NCBI GenBank assembly: GCA_041392475.1
Contig: JAWKLZ010000003.1
Location: 331,501-395,500 of the forward strand
DNA from: Chitinophagales bacterium
Lineage (GTDB): Bacteria; Bacteroidota; Bacteroidia; Chitinophagales; UBA2359
Length of the DNA stretch: 64,000 nt
Reading direction: 5' to 3'
Shown here piece by piece: positions 9,452 to 17,989 of this stretch. Position 1 is the first letter of the stretch. Every line of letters begins with the position of its first letter. The translations under genes and the position numbers were made by a program. The notes under the pieces are model-generated. The model ran no database searches, was not told where the DNA came from, and was given only the letters and a program-made list of their open reading frames with translations.

Positions 9452-9490
9452 AAACACAAATCTTACATTATTATTTACTCCTCGAAAAGT

Positions 9491-9645
9491 AAGTGGTTCT
9501 GTGACAATTTTTGTGGAAGCAATAAAGACTTCGGAAGTTTCATTTTATAAGAGGTTAATTTTTAGTGAAATAGTTTTTTGATTTTGTAAGCGGCAAACTT
9601 CCGAAGTCCCAAATCACAGATTTTGTCAAAGAACCAAGTAAGTTA
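9491..9645. repeat. Long imperfect inverted repeat in an intergenic region
   Basis: A perfect 14-bp inverted pair (GACTTCGGAAGTTT at 9527-9540 and its complement at 9595-9608) is extended outward by imperfect pairing: GTGGTTCTGTGACAA near 9493 pairs roughly with TTGTCAAAGAACCAAG near 9627. The whole can fold into a stem of about 50 bp around a 54-base loop. It occupies most of the 319-base gap between the phosphohexomutase start and the end of the GldM-like genes. It may act as a terminator for an incoming transcript, a structured RNA or a dispersed repeat. No coding potential is seen. Confidence 0.7.
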
Positions 9646-9700
9646 ATTTAATCTATAATAAGTCTTTGAGGTTTTCCTGCTGAATAATATCCATTGCAAC

Positions 9701-10366
9701 TTATTCTACCTTAAATCCTACCTCTTGAAGTTTTCTGATGAAGCCATCAGGCCCGTTTACTTCAATGTCAAAAAAGAAGTACAAATCCTCAACTGCTGTA
9801 CCTTCAATAAGGCTTTTGACCTCCTCCGAAAAGACCGCTCCTTTGTTCTCCAAAACTATGGAAGGTTCATTTGTTCGGATTCGGGTGACTTTATAGTGCA
9901 ATACATCGTATCGAGCATCAATGTCAAAATTCAACAAAACAGCAAGAAGCCCTCTTTGTGCTTTCATCTCTCCCATAGATATCACTCCTCCTGCTTTATT
10001 TCCCAACATTGGAGTTGGGTTAGGCATCCTTTCCACTCGAAACCTACCCAAGCCCTGCACAACATTTCCTTGCTTATCCCTTCCTTCCAATGATATAGTC
10101 ACTTCCCCAACTTCAAAAACACGCACAATGTATTGCCCTTTTTGACTGTTTGGTGTAATTTCTCCTTTGTCAATGCTCACTTTAGTCGCTTCAATGGGAA
10201 TGCCCGAAATAGCTACTGAAATCGGATTGTCCACCCCAATGTGAAGAAGATTCATTTTGTCGGCACTGATAACAGCCAAAACTTCTCTATCCTCCAATGT
10301 TTCTTTGAAGAAGAAAGAGGTGAATAGTAGGAAAATGGAAGCAATTAACAAAAGTAAATTTTTCAT
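9701..10366 (-). CDS. GldM C-terminal-domain-like secreted protein, copy 1
   Basis: A 221-residue protein with a signal peptide (MKNLLLLIASIFLLFTSFFF). The remainder resembles the last domains of the gliding/T9SS protein GldM: ISADKMNLLHIGVDNPISVA, then VERMPNPTPMLGNKAGG, then a closing GPDGFIRKL. GldM itself is about 500 residues, with an inner-membrane helix and four periplasmic domains. This protein has only the distal part, on a cleavable signal. It is the last of three tandem paralogues, 12 bases after copy 2, so the three are probably one operon. A periplasmic or surface role is likely. Direct participation in T9SS is inference only. Confidence 0.8.
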   Translation of the reverse strand: MKNLLLLIASIFLLFTSFFFKETLEDREVLAVISADKMNLLHIGVDNPISVAISGIPIEATKVSIDKGEITPNSQKGQYIVRVFEVGEVTISLEGRDKQGNVVQGLGRFRVERMPNPTPMLGNKAGGVISMGEMKAQRGLLAVLLNFDIDARYDVLHYKVTRIRTNEPSIVLENKGAVFSEEVKSLIEGTAVEDLYFFFDIEVNGPDGFIRKLQEVGFKVE

Positions 10367-10378
10367 TGAAGGTAAATT

Positions 10379-11053
10379 TTATTCTTTGATGGTGAAAGTG
10401 AAACTCGGTAATTCTCGTATCAAACTGTCAGGGCCTATTACTCGAAGTTTATCAAAATGATAAGTATCGCCTATCTGGATATCATCGCCAACTTTCAAAA
10501 TTTCAGGAGAAAATGCTGACCCTTCATTGTAGAAAGTTTTTATTTCTTCCCCTTGTCGAACATACTGTACTTCAAAACTTAGCGCTTCAAATCGGACATC
10601 AAAGTCAAAATCCTCTAAAATCGCCAAAAGCCCTCTACCAATTGTTCTTGTTCTATCATAGCTACCAAAAGGATGCCCGGCTATTCGACCTAATACTGCA
10701 ATAGGGCCAGGAATTCGTTTGACCCGAAATTCACTGGAACTCCAAACTGTATTTCCCTGTTTGTCTTTACCTTCCAAATACACCATGACTTTTCCTACTT
10801 CAAAAACACGCACGTAGTATTGCCCTTTTATGTGACTTGGAGAAACTATCCCTTTACTGATACTTACTTTGGTCGCTTCAATGGGAACACCCGAAATTGC
10901 TACGGAAATGGGATTGAGTACGCCAATGTAAAAGATATTTACTTTGTCGGTGCTGATAGCAACTAGTCCTTCAATATTTTCTGAGCTGTTATTGAAGTGA
11001 AAGGAGGTGAATAGGAGAAAAACGGAGGTGGTAAACAAGAAAATATTTTTCAT
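10379..11053 (-). CDS. GldM C-terminal-domain-like secreted protein, copy 2
   Basis: A 224-residue paralogue of the flanking genes. The signal peptide MKNIFLFTTSVFLLFTSFHF is nearly the same as in copy 1, followed by ISTDKVNIFYIGVLNPISVA, VKRIPGPIAVLGRIAGHPFG and a closing GPDSLIRELPSF. Where the other copies read KxGG in the central GldM-like motif, this one reads RIAGHPFG and carries a small insertion, so it is the most divergent at that site. It lies 12 bases upstream of copy 1 and 18 bases downstream of copy 3, consistent with one transcript made by local duplication. Confidence 0.8.
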   Translation of the reverse strand: MKNIFLFTTSVFLLFTSFHFNNSSENIEGLVAISTDKVNIFYIGVLNPISVAISGVPIEATKVSISKGIVSPSHIKGQYYVRVFEVGKVMVYLEGKDKQGNTVWSSSEFRVKRIPGPIAVLGRIAGHPFGSYDRTRTIGRGLLAILEDFDFDVRFEALSFEVQYVRQGEEIKTFYNEGSAFSPEILKVGDDIQIGDTYHFDKLRVIGPDSLIRELPSFTFTIKE

Positions 11054-11071
11054 AATGAAGCAAACTGTTTC

Positions 11072-11755
11072 TTAATACAATATAAATGATGCAGTTGGTA
11101 ATTTTCTTGTTATTCCATCAGGACCTTTCACTCGAATATTGTCCAAGTATATCACATTTTCGACTTCTGCCTTTTGAATGAGGTTTTGGGTTCGCTCATT
11201 GAAAGTGGAACCTTCATTGTTGGATATATAAAGGTGTTGATAATAAGCAAGCGTAAATTCAAATTCTAAAAGCTGAAATGTTCCATCATAGTCGAAATCC
11301 TCCAATTCAACTGTCAATTCTTTTAGTGCTTTCAATGTATCAATGGATAATCTTCCTCCTGTTTTCCCTCCCAATTTTGGAATAGGATCTGGTATTCGCT
11401 TGACCCGAAAACCCAATTCTTTCATCACCGTTTTGCCCTGATTCGTCACACCTTCTGCTCGAATCGTTATGCTACCTGGACTATTTACATCCACATTGTA
11501 AATACCTATTTTAGCAGTTTGGGAGAGCGTTCCTTTACCCTCCGAAATACTCACTTTGGTCTGTTCAATCGGAACATCTGCCATAGCAACTGAAATCGGA
11601 TTGTCTGCACCGATATACAGTATATTCATTTTGTCGGCACTGACTACGCCAATTTGATTGCTGGCAGTTGGAGGCGGAGAAAATAGGGTAAAGGACAGAT
11701 TGAAGGCGGTGAACAATAGGAAAGCTATGGCAAAATATCGAGGCAGCCTTTGCAT
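11072..11755 (-). CDS. GldM C-terminal-domain-like secreted protein, copy 3
   Basis: The first and longest of the three paralogues. I start it at the ATG at 11755 (MQRLPRYFAIAFLLFTAF, a clear signal peptide) rather than at 11800, which would place 15 polar residues before the signal. It contains VSADKMNILYIGADNPISVA, VKRIPDPIPKLGGKTGG and GPDGITRKLP, the order found in the distal domains of GldM. 227 residues, no membrane helix after the signal. The core motifs are kept across all three copies while the connecting segments differ, as expected of old duplicates under selection. Confidence 0.8.
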   Translation of the reverse strand: MQRLPRYFAIAFLLFTAFNLSFTLFSPPPTASNQIGVVSADKMNILYIGADNPISVAMADVPIEQTKVSISEGKGTLSQTAKIGIYNVDVNSPGSITIRAEGVTNQGKTVMKELGFRVKRIPDPIPKLGGKTGGRLSIDTLKALKELTVELEDFDYDGTFQLLEFEFTLAYYQHLYISNNEGSTFNERTQNLIQKAEVENVIYLDNIRVKGPDGITRKLPTASFILY

Positions 11756-11832
11756 AAAGGTTTGGTTTGGTGAATGAATTGCGTTTGAAGGATAACACAA
11801 TTGTAGTATAGGAAATTGTAAATTCCACCATC

Positions 11833-12636
11833 CTAAAACTTCACCAATACATTCATCCCACTATACTCCAAACTCGGTGAAAACTGCAAACTCGTTCCAC
11901 CTTCTTTCTTTCGGTGCCATTGAGGAATCAAATACCCAATCGAAGCCCCCACAAGATACCCCACAATTACATCTGTTGGATAATGTTTGCCCGCTTTGTA
12001 GCGAAGATAGCCTGTGATAGCAGGAATCATGGCAGCCGTTCCCCAAATCAAAGGTTTCAGTTTGGAATTGGGATGGTAGTCGGTCAAGACCTTTGCAGTG
12101 AAAAAACAAAGTGCTGCACTGCCTGAAGTATGCCCCGAAAAGAAAGCCAATTGCGCACTCAAATCTTGTTTTGAGGTAAGAGGCGATTCATCGTTGTAAA
12201 CCAATGGTCGATAGCGACGGGCAATGTATTTGGTGTAGTCTGTAAGGGCGAGATTGATCAAAACGGTTTCGACAAACATGGTTCCGACAATGAAAGCATC
12301 GTTGCGTATAGGCTTGTCTATCAGTAAAGTGAAAGGCAAAGCGGCAGAAGCATACAAGAAATAATCACTTCCTTTTGCAGCCTGAGTCGACCAATTGCGA
12401 GTAGCCGAACGGTCAAAACCATTGATGTCGTTTGCATTGACCGCATTGATTTGTTCAATAGTCAATGGCGCAATGTTTTTTTGCTGCAAATTGACCGCTG
12501 TTAAACTTCCCACTCCTCCCAATCCCAACAGCAATGTTTCTCTTTTGAAGTTCAACTCGTAGGGGGAATTGTTTTGTGCTGATAAGAGAAGGTTAAAAAT
12601 CAAGAAAAGAAAAATTAAAACCAATTTGTAGTTCAT
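11833..12636 (-). CDS. PAP2-family phosphatase
   Basis: A 267-residue type 2 phosphatidic acid phosphatase-like protein. The three catalytic motifs are present in order: KYIARRYRP (K-x6-R-P), SGHTSGSA with the first active-site His, and RYKAGKHYPTDV with the second His and the Asp. An N-terminal signal or anchor (LVLIFLFLIFNLLLSAQ) and hydrophobic segments place it at a membrane. Substrates in the family include phosphatidic acid, undecaprenyl diphosphate and lipid A phosphates, and the sequence does not choose between them. It lies 100 bases downstream of the TonB receptor gene on the same strand and may be co-transcribed. Confidence 0.88.
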   Translation of the reverse strand: MNYKLVLIFLFLIFNLLLSAQNNSPYELNFKRETLLLGLGGVGSLTAVNLQQKNIAPLTIEQINAVNANDINGFDRSATRNWSTQAAKGSDYFLYASAALPFTLLIDKPIRNDAFIVGTMFVETVLINLALTDYTKYIARRYRPLVYNDESPLTSKQDLSAQLAFFSGHTSGSAALCFFTAKVLTDYHPNSKLKPLIWGTAAMIPAITGYLRYKAGKHYPTDVIVGYLVGASIGYLIPQWHRKKEGGTSLQFSPSLEYSGMNVLVKF

Positions 12637-12736
12637 ATCATTTGTTTTGTTTTTGAAGGGAAAAGTTGCCTATTGCAGTTCAAAAAGCCAATAAGAAAGC
12701 TCTTTTTCATATAGAATTTCTTGTTTATGCCTCTGT

Positions 12737-15118
12737 TCAAAACGCCCAACTTGCCCCGATTACAGGCAAAAATCCAAACCAATATTTGTTATCTTCAAAA
12801 GGAACATAATTGCCTTCATTGTTCAAGGTCAGATTTCCCTCATCATCAGTTACATCCAAGTCAAACTTCTTCAAATTCTCACGGTTATAGACATTTACCA
12901 AATGCAAAAAAGCGGTGATATTCTTGTTTTTTGGGGTTTTGAAATGACGGTTTATTCTCAAATCCATGCGGTGATAGGCAGGGTACAATGTACCATTAAA
13001 TTCTTTGTGGATTTGGTAAAAATGATATTGGCCATTCGGAAGTATTTTGTAATCGTAAGTATAATCAGTGCGAGGCCAACCTTTGTAGTATTGCCAAGAG
13101 AGATTAAAGTGCCATTTTTTGTTGAGGCGGTAGTTGACATCCGCATAAACGGTGTGTCGTTGGTCATTGAGGCGAGGCACTTTGCCTGTCACTTTGGTCA
13201 GGAGTCCATCAAATTCAATGTCTTTGATATCGTCCTCCGCCTTTGCCAGCGCATAACTCAGCCACCAAGAAATTTTCTCGCCTTTGTCATACTTCAAAAA
13301 TAGCTCAATACCCTTTGAAGCCGATCCGTTGTAAATAATCCTTGCATTGTCATTTCGTGCTTCGGGGAAAATCTCCAAATGATCTCGCATATTTTGCCAT
13401 TGCGGACTGATATTTGACAGGTCTTTATAATATGCTTCTGCCCGAAAATTGATGCCGTTGTTGAACAAATGTTCAAAACTCAACACATAATGCTTCGCCA
13501 ATTCTGCGGTATTGAAGTCGGTGATGCCATTATTTACATCCAAATTGTTGATGAATTGACTTTGGTAATAATAGCCCCAAGCTCCTCGCAAAAAGGTGTT
13601 TTTGCCGAAAGCATAGGCCAAGCTGATTCGAGGACTCACGTTTTGGTCATTGGAATAAGACGTGTAATCAAACCGAAGCCCTGTTTCTGCAATCAGTTTG
13701 GGTAAAACTTTGAAGCGGCTCGTCAAATAAATGCCAATTTGCTGACCAGAAGGATGTAGTTCGATTTCGGTAATCTTGTCGTAATCAAAAAGTTCTTGAT
13801 TAGAGTTGACACGAATTTCATGTAGTTCTCTGAAATAGTTGTAATCAGCTTTGATTTGTTTGGCTTCAAAACCACTTTTCAACAGCAAATTATTGGAAAT
13901 CTGCCAATTCCAATCTTGCTTCACTCCAAAAAGAGAATAATCTCGTTTATCGGTCAGTGTAAAAGTACCTTTATCTGTCGGTTCGTATTTAAAAAACGAG
14001 CCATTTCTATCGTGTTTCACCAAACCCGAATACAACAAAGTACGTGAAAAAAGGTGGGGCGTATGGTAGGAATTCAAAGCCAACCAAGCATAGGTATTGC
14101 TGTATTTCGTATCGTTTTTATCGAAGTTCTCCTCTGCAATGTCCCGAATTTTGGTTTTGTCACCCGATTGCAGTACATAAGCCGATAGATTGTGTTTGTC
14201 GCCGAGTTGGTAGCTGACCTTTGCCATTGCATCATAAAAAGTCGGCACACTTTCGGTTTCCCCCAAGATTTTGAAAACGGCATCCAACATGCCTCGCCTT
14301 GCCGAAAAAATATAGCTTCCTTTGTTGTCTGCAAAAGTTCCGTCCGTATAAACTCTGGCGTTCATCACACTCAATCCTACCGAAGTATGCTTTTCATCAT
14401 CTTTGATTTTTTTGGTTTGCATGTTGAAAACACCGCTCAAGCGATTTCCATAATCAGCTGAAAATCCACCTGTCATCAACTCGATTCCTTCAATGGTTTC
14501 GATATCGACGATACTGAACAATCCACCAGAATAATCCCGCTGATGAAAGGGTTCGTACAATTCCATTCCATCCAAAGTAATCAATACTTCGTCTGCTTCT
14601 CCTCCTCTAACGGTGAATTTTGAAGAATAGTCACTCGATGAAACCCCTGGCAGTCGAGCCACGGCACGGGTGATGTCTTCTGCCCATGACATATTTTTGA
14701 TGTCTTTGCTCGCCAAAGTTTGCCGAGAAGCGATTTTTGTTCCCATAATCGAAAAACTGCCAGGGGTAACCGTCACTTGATTCAACGAAAAAGCTTCTTC
14801 CGAAAGCTTGATTTGCCCTACTTTAAGGGTTTGATTGACAGCCAATTCCAAATTTTCAATGCGCTTTTTGGCATAGCCGATGAAGGTCAAAATCAGCGTA
14901 TATTTTCCTTTGGGTAAATTTTCGATGACAAATTTGCCATTGGAATCTGTCACCGTTCCCGTTTGTGTTTCTTCAATGACAATGTGAACTCCAACAAGCG
15001 TTTCCCCTGTTGTTTCGTCCATCAAAATGCCTTGAATCCTACCTTTTTCGGTGGTTTGGGCGAAACTATGTAAGAGGCCCAATAAAACAAAAATGATTGT
15101 AAAAGTGAGGTATTTCAT
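12737..15118 (-). CDS. TonB-dependent receptor with CarboxypepD-like N-terminal domain
   Basis: A 793-residue outer-membrane receptor. A signal peptide (MKYLTFTIIFVLLGLLHSFA) precedes a carboxypeptidase-regulatory-like domain (GRIQGILMDETTGETLVGVH, about residues 27-110). A plug domain follows (about 120-230: TRAVARLPGVSSSDYSSKF, RGGEADEVLITLDGME, GGFSADYGNRLSGVFNM), then a 22-strand-type beta-barrel rich in aromatic residues. No SusD partner is adjacent, so a siderophore, cobalamin or similar substrate is as possible as a glycan. The C-terminus (GFLPVIGASWAF) ends in Phe, as in barrels handled by the BAM complex. Confidence 0.92.
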   Translation of the reverse strand: MKYLTFTIIFVLLGLLHSFAQTTEKGRIQGILMDETTGETLVGVHIVIEETQTGTVTDSNGKFVIENLPKGKYTLILTFIGYAKKRIENLELAVNQTLKVGQIKLSEEAFSLNQVTVTPGSFSIMGTKIASRQTLASKDIKNMSWAEDITRAVARLPGVSSSDYSSKFTVRGGEADEVLITLDGMELYEPFHQRDYSGGLFSIVDIETIEGIELMTGGFSADYGNRLSGVFNMQTKKIKDDEKHTSVGLSVMNARVYTDGTFADNKGSYIFSARRGMLDAVFKILGETESVPTFYDAMAKVSYQLGDKHNLSAYVLQSGDKTKIRDIAEENFDKNDTKYSNTYAWLALNSYHTPHLFSRTLLYSGLVKHDRNGSFFKYEPTDKGTFTLTDKRDYSLFGVKQDWNWQISNNLLLKSGFEAKQIKADYNYFRELHEIRVNSNQELFDYDKITEIELHPSGQQIGIYLTSRFKVLPKLIAETGLRFDYTSYSNDQNVSPRISLAYAFGKNTFLRGAWGYYYQSQFINNLDVNNGITDFNTAELAKHYVLSFEHLFNNGINFRAEAYYKDLSNISPQWQNMRDHLEIFPEARNDNARIIYNGSASKGIELFLKYDKGEKISWWLSYALAKAEDDIKDIEFDGLLTKVTGKVPRLNDQRHTVYADVNYRLNKKWHFNLSWQYYKGWPRTDYTYDYKILPNGQYHFYQIHKEFNGTLYPAYHRMDLRINRHFKTPKNKNITAFLHLVNVYNRENLKKFDLDVTDDEGNLTLNNEGNYVPFEDNKYWFGFLPVIGASWAF

Positions 15119-15170
15119 AGTAGGGTATGTTTTTAGAATGGTGTTGCGATAGGTTTTGAAGTTGAGTTTA

Positions 15171-15785
15171 CTAAGTTTGCCTTACTTTTTTCCCTCTTTG
15201 CTCACGCAAAATTTTTAGATTCAAATCTTTGCGTTTTCTCCATACTTTTTGGGCATAAGGAGTGAAATACTCGTGATTGGTTAAAAATTGAATATTCAAA
15301 TTGCGCCACTCTTCATCCGTGTAAGTTTTGTTGAGAATTAATTCCCATTCGACTCTAAGCAAGTATTCATAGTCGTCGTAATCTGCAAAAGAAAGATGGT
15401 AAAGGTCAGCATCACAGACGATTTGCTGCAATAAGTTCTGAGGCTTTTGTGGCATTTTGGTTGCTTCAATGCAATCAATGACTTGCTGAATGACATCTAT
15501 TTTTACATCCAAATCCCTCAAAAACTTATAAGCAATGGCTTGACTCACTGCTTCGTGACCTTTGTAAACTATAATATGGCCACTGTCGTGAAACCAAGCG
15601 GCCAGCCTTACTATGAGTTTTTCTTCTTTGGTTAGAGGGATATGCTCACAAAGTTTGTCTACACCTTTGGCTACATTTTGGGTATGCTCTAAACTGTGGT
15701 AAACCAAGTGAATGGGAAGGTTGTTATTAAAAAGTGTCTCAATATAATTTGTTGTTTTTGAGACAATTGCAGTTGATTTGCTCAT
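15171..15785 (-). CDS. HD-domain phosphohydrolase
   Basis: A 204-residue protein of the HD superfamily (predicted metal-dependent phosphohydrolase). HSLEHTQNV supplies the first His, AAWFHDSGH the His-Asp doublet with a following His, and a later CDADLYHL the last Asp, so the metal site looks complete. No other domain and no signal peptide: cytoplasmic. Relatives act on nucleotides or (p)ppGpp-like molecules, but the substrate cannot be told here. It starts 14 bases after the stop of the upstream lipoprotein gene, suggesting co-transcription. Confidence 0.82.
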   Translation of the reverse strand: MSKSTAIVSKTTNYIETLFNNNLPIHLVYHSLEHTQNVAKGVDKLCEHIPLTKEEKLIVRLAAWFHDSGHIIVYKGHEAVSQAIAYKFLRDLDVKIDVIQQVIDCIEATKMPQKPQNLLQQIVCDADLYHLSFADYDDYEYLLRVEWELILNKTYTDEEWRNLNIQFLTNHEYFTPYAQKVWRKRKDLNLKILREQRGKKVRQT

Positions 15786-15799
15786 GATGCTTATTTTGA

Positions 15800-16192
15800 T
15801 TATTTGTCATCATCATTGTCTTTCTTATCGTCTTCTTCTCTTTCTATTTTTTTGAAATTTCCTTCTTTGTCAAAAACCAGTTCTACATTATTGCTCAATT
15901 CTACTTCATAGTTTGTATTACTGACTTCTGCTTCTATAATGGTAGCGTCTGCATAGTTGGTGGTAATGTATTGAATGATAGATTCAGGAAGTTGGGATAT
16001 GTCAATTTTTTTCTCATCTATTTCGTCTTTGCCATTCTCATCGTCAGCTTCTTTTTCATCCTTATCATCATCTTCGTTTGAAGCATTGGATGTTACCTTT
16101 TCGTGATTGACATTGGCTGCATTGTTGGAAGAACAGCTTATGATAAAGGCACTTAAAAAACAAAGAAATATAACATTCATTAGATTATTCAT
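15800..16192 (-). CDS. PepSY-like lipoprotein
   Basis: A 130-residue lipoprotein. FIISCSSN is a lipobox with the lipidated Cys near residue 20. A very acidic linker follows (about residues 35-62, mostly Asp/Glu/Lys). The rest resembles the PepSY-like (PF11396-type) fold: LPESIIQYITTNYADATI, then a beta stretch ending ELVFDKEGNFKKIE. Such proteins are small periplasmic binders or inhibitors with unclear ligands. The acidic linker and tail (EEDDKKDNDDDK) might bind cations, which is inference. It heads a likely two-gene unit with the HD protein. Confidence 0.75.
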   Translation of the reverse strand: MNNLMNVIFLCFLSAFIISCSSNNAANVNHEKVTSNASNEDDDKDEKEADDENGKDEIDEKKIDISQLPESIIQYITTNYADATIIEAEVSNTNYEVELSNNVELVFDKEGNFKKIEREEDDKKDNDDDK

Positions 16193-16330
16193 GATGCAAA
16201 GCTATTTGTTAAGTGATAATTTGTATTGTCTTTTAGTGGTGTAGCTCACTATTAAGGTAGTCCATATTGAAGCCAAAGAGTTGCCCTTATTTTCAATTAG
16301 TTTCCGTGTTTATAAAATATTTTGATTGCT

Positions 16331-17989
16331 TTAAAATTCATAGGTTGCTCCAAATCGTAAACCCTTTGTAGATGGGTAGGCTATGACAGGCAAATTTTCG
16401 GTTAATTGTGTCAAATTGCCCATAAAGTAAGGAGCTATTTGCAGTCCTATTCGCTTACTGACTTGATATTGAAGTCCTGTTTCTAATTGGTAGGTCAGAT
16501 AAATTGGAGGCAAACCTTTTTGGGAATACATCTCCTGTTCTCTAAAAGAAGTATGTGAACTTGAAATATCCAACTCGTTTTCTATCAAAAAATTAACTGC
16601 GCCTCCACCTTTGATGTAAAAACTGAGGCGTTTTTCTCCAATGTTGTATTTGGCTGATAATGGAACGCTGATGTAAGAGATTTCTTGCTCAAGTCTAATT
16701 GGTACACGAAGAGTGTCTCCTATGTTTGCGCTTGGAAAATGTTGTGCTACATCGTTGATGGCAAATTGAATTTGGTTGTCTGAGTAACTTGTGTAAAATT
16801 GGTCGTTGAAGGTCAATGAACCGTCACTGTCAGGGTTTTTGTAAATACCTTCAATTTCTATTCCATCCAAATTCTGGGAATATTTCAAACTGCCTATTCC
16901 ACCTTCAATTTGTACTCGTGGGTGAACCTTGTAGCCTACTAACAAACCGTATTGCAGCATTTTTGCATCTTCTTTGAATTTACCATTGATTTTTGCCAAT
17001 TCTTCTCCAATAAAGGAGTCTTCGTATTTGAAGTGGTTTTCTGTTTTACCTGTTTGTAGAAAAGCTATTACAGTTAAGTTTTCTATAATGGGTTTCAAAT
17101 TCGGCAATTGGATTTTTAGGTGTTTATTTTCTTCTTTTTCTTCAATATCTTTTTTCCATTCATTGCTGTTTTGTCGCTGCAATGCCATCATTTCCAAATC
17201 CTTTTCTTCAATCAGCAGAAATGGAAGGGGTTGGATATTGGATATTGGATATTGGAGCTTGGATTGCTCACCTGACATTGGATTATAGAACCCTAAGTTG
17301 GAGGGATGCGGAGATTTTTTTAATGCTTGATTTTGTGGATTGTTATTTGTGGAAAATGGCGTTTTTTCTTCCGTTGCTGGGGTTTGATAATCAGTTGTGT
17401 TTGTTTTCGCTCTGAAATTTTTGGATTGCTCACTTGGCGTTGGATTTTTGAACGCTGAGACAGAGAGACGAGGAGATTTTTTTTGGCTTGGATTGTTGGA
17501 TGCTATCCCCTTTTCTTTCAGGCTGTAAGCATCTTGTTTGAAGATGGTTGGAGCGTTGGGTGACTCACTCGAAGTACTGAATGCTGAGTTGGAGAGATGG
17601 GTAGTTTTTTTTGTACTTGCATTTGCTGCAATATTTTCATTGTCAGAACTGTAAAGACTGTCTATCTTATTGTTTAATGCATCAATGGTTTGGTTTTGTT
17701 GGACGAGTTGTTGCCCTAATAAGGTGATTTTTTGTTGTTGGTTGTTGGAATTGAAAGGTTGAAAGGCAATCAAAACTACACAAATTGCAGCCAATAGCGA
17801 TTTGAGCAATACGTTTTGATTGCTCAATGCTTGTATTTTATTTTGGAGAGAGTTTACTTCTGAAACTCCTGTGGGCACTATGAAAGGGGCAATGTTTCCC
17901 CATGTAGTATCATCGGGATTATCCTCATAGTTTCCCAGAGATTTTCGGAAAAAATCCTCCAAATTGTCGTTGTGTAAATTATCTTCCAT
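16331..17989 (-). CDS. Candidate anti-sigma factor fused to an outer-membrane beta-barrel
   Basis: A 552-residue protein whose start codon overlaps the stop of the ECF sigma gene by one base, the usual arrangement for a sigma and its regulator. Residues 1-55 are acidic and polar, with DDTTWGNIAPFI like the cytoplasmic segment of Bacteroidota anti-sigma proteins. One membrane helix follows (about 62-80, LLKSLLAAICVVLIAF), then a coiled coil and a long Ser/Pro/Asn-rich linker. The last 230 residues look like an OMP_b-brl_2-type barrel (GLLVGYKVHPRVQIEGGIG to a final GLRFGATYEF). Sigma binding is inferred from position. A protein with both an inner-membrane helix and a terminal barrel is odd (see findings). 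Confidence 0.75.
   Translation of the reverse strand: MEDNLHNDNLEDFFRKSLGNYEDNPDDTTWGNIAPFIVPTGVSEVNSLQNKIQALSNQNVLLKSLLAAICVVLIAFQPFNSNNQQQKITLLGQQLVQQNQTIDALNNKIDSLYSSDNENIAANASTKKTTHLSNSAFSTSSESPNAPTIFKQDAYSLKEKGIASNNPSQKKSPRLSVSAFKNPTPSEQSKNFRAKTNTTDYQTPATEEKTPFSTNNNPQNQALKKSPHPSNLGFYNPMSGEQSKLQYPISNIQPLPFLLIEEKDLEMMALQRQNSNEWKKDIEEKEENKHLKIQLPNLKPIIENLTVIAFLQTGKTENHFKYEDSFIGEELAKINGKFKEDAKMLQYGLLVGYKVHPRVQIEGGIGSLKYSQNLDGIEIEGIYKNPDSDGSLTFNDQFYTSYSDNQIQFAINDVAQHFPSANIGDTLRVPIRLEQEISYISVPLSAKYNIGEKRLSFYIKGGGAVNFLIENELDISSSHTSFREQEMYSQKGLPPIYLTYQLETGLQYQVSKRIGLQIAPYFMGNLTQLTENLPVIAYPSTKGLRFGATYEF
17231..17611 (-). repeat. Short tandem and dispersed repeats inside the anti-sigma-like gene
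   Basis: Three imperfect copies of a unit of about 60 bp lie at about 17261-17321, 17424-17485 and 17555-17611. They share the plus-strand pattern GGATTGCTCACYTGRCRTTGG and end in a GGAGATTTTTTT-like stretch. In the protein they read KKSPxxSxxxFxNPxxxEQSK. Next to the first copy, TTGGATA is repeated three times at 17231-17251. They lie wholly in the disordered linker and keep the frame open. Confidence 0.7.
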
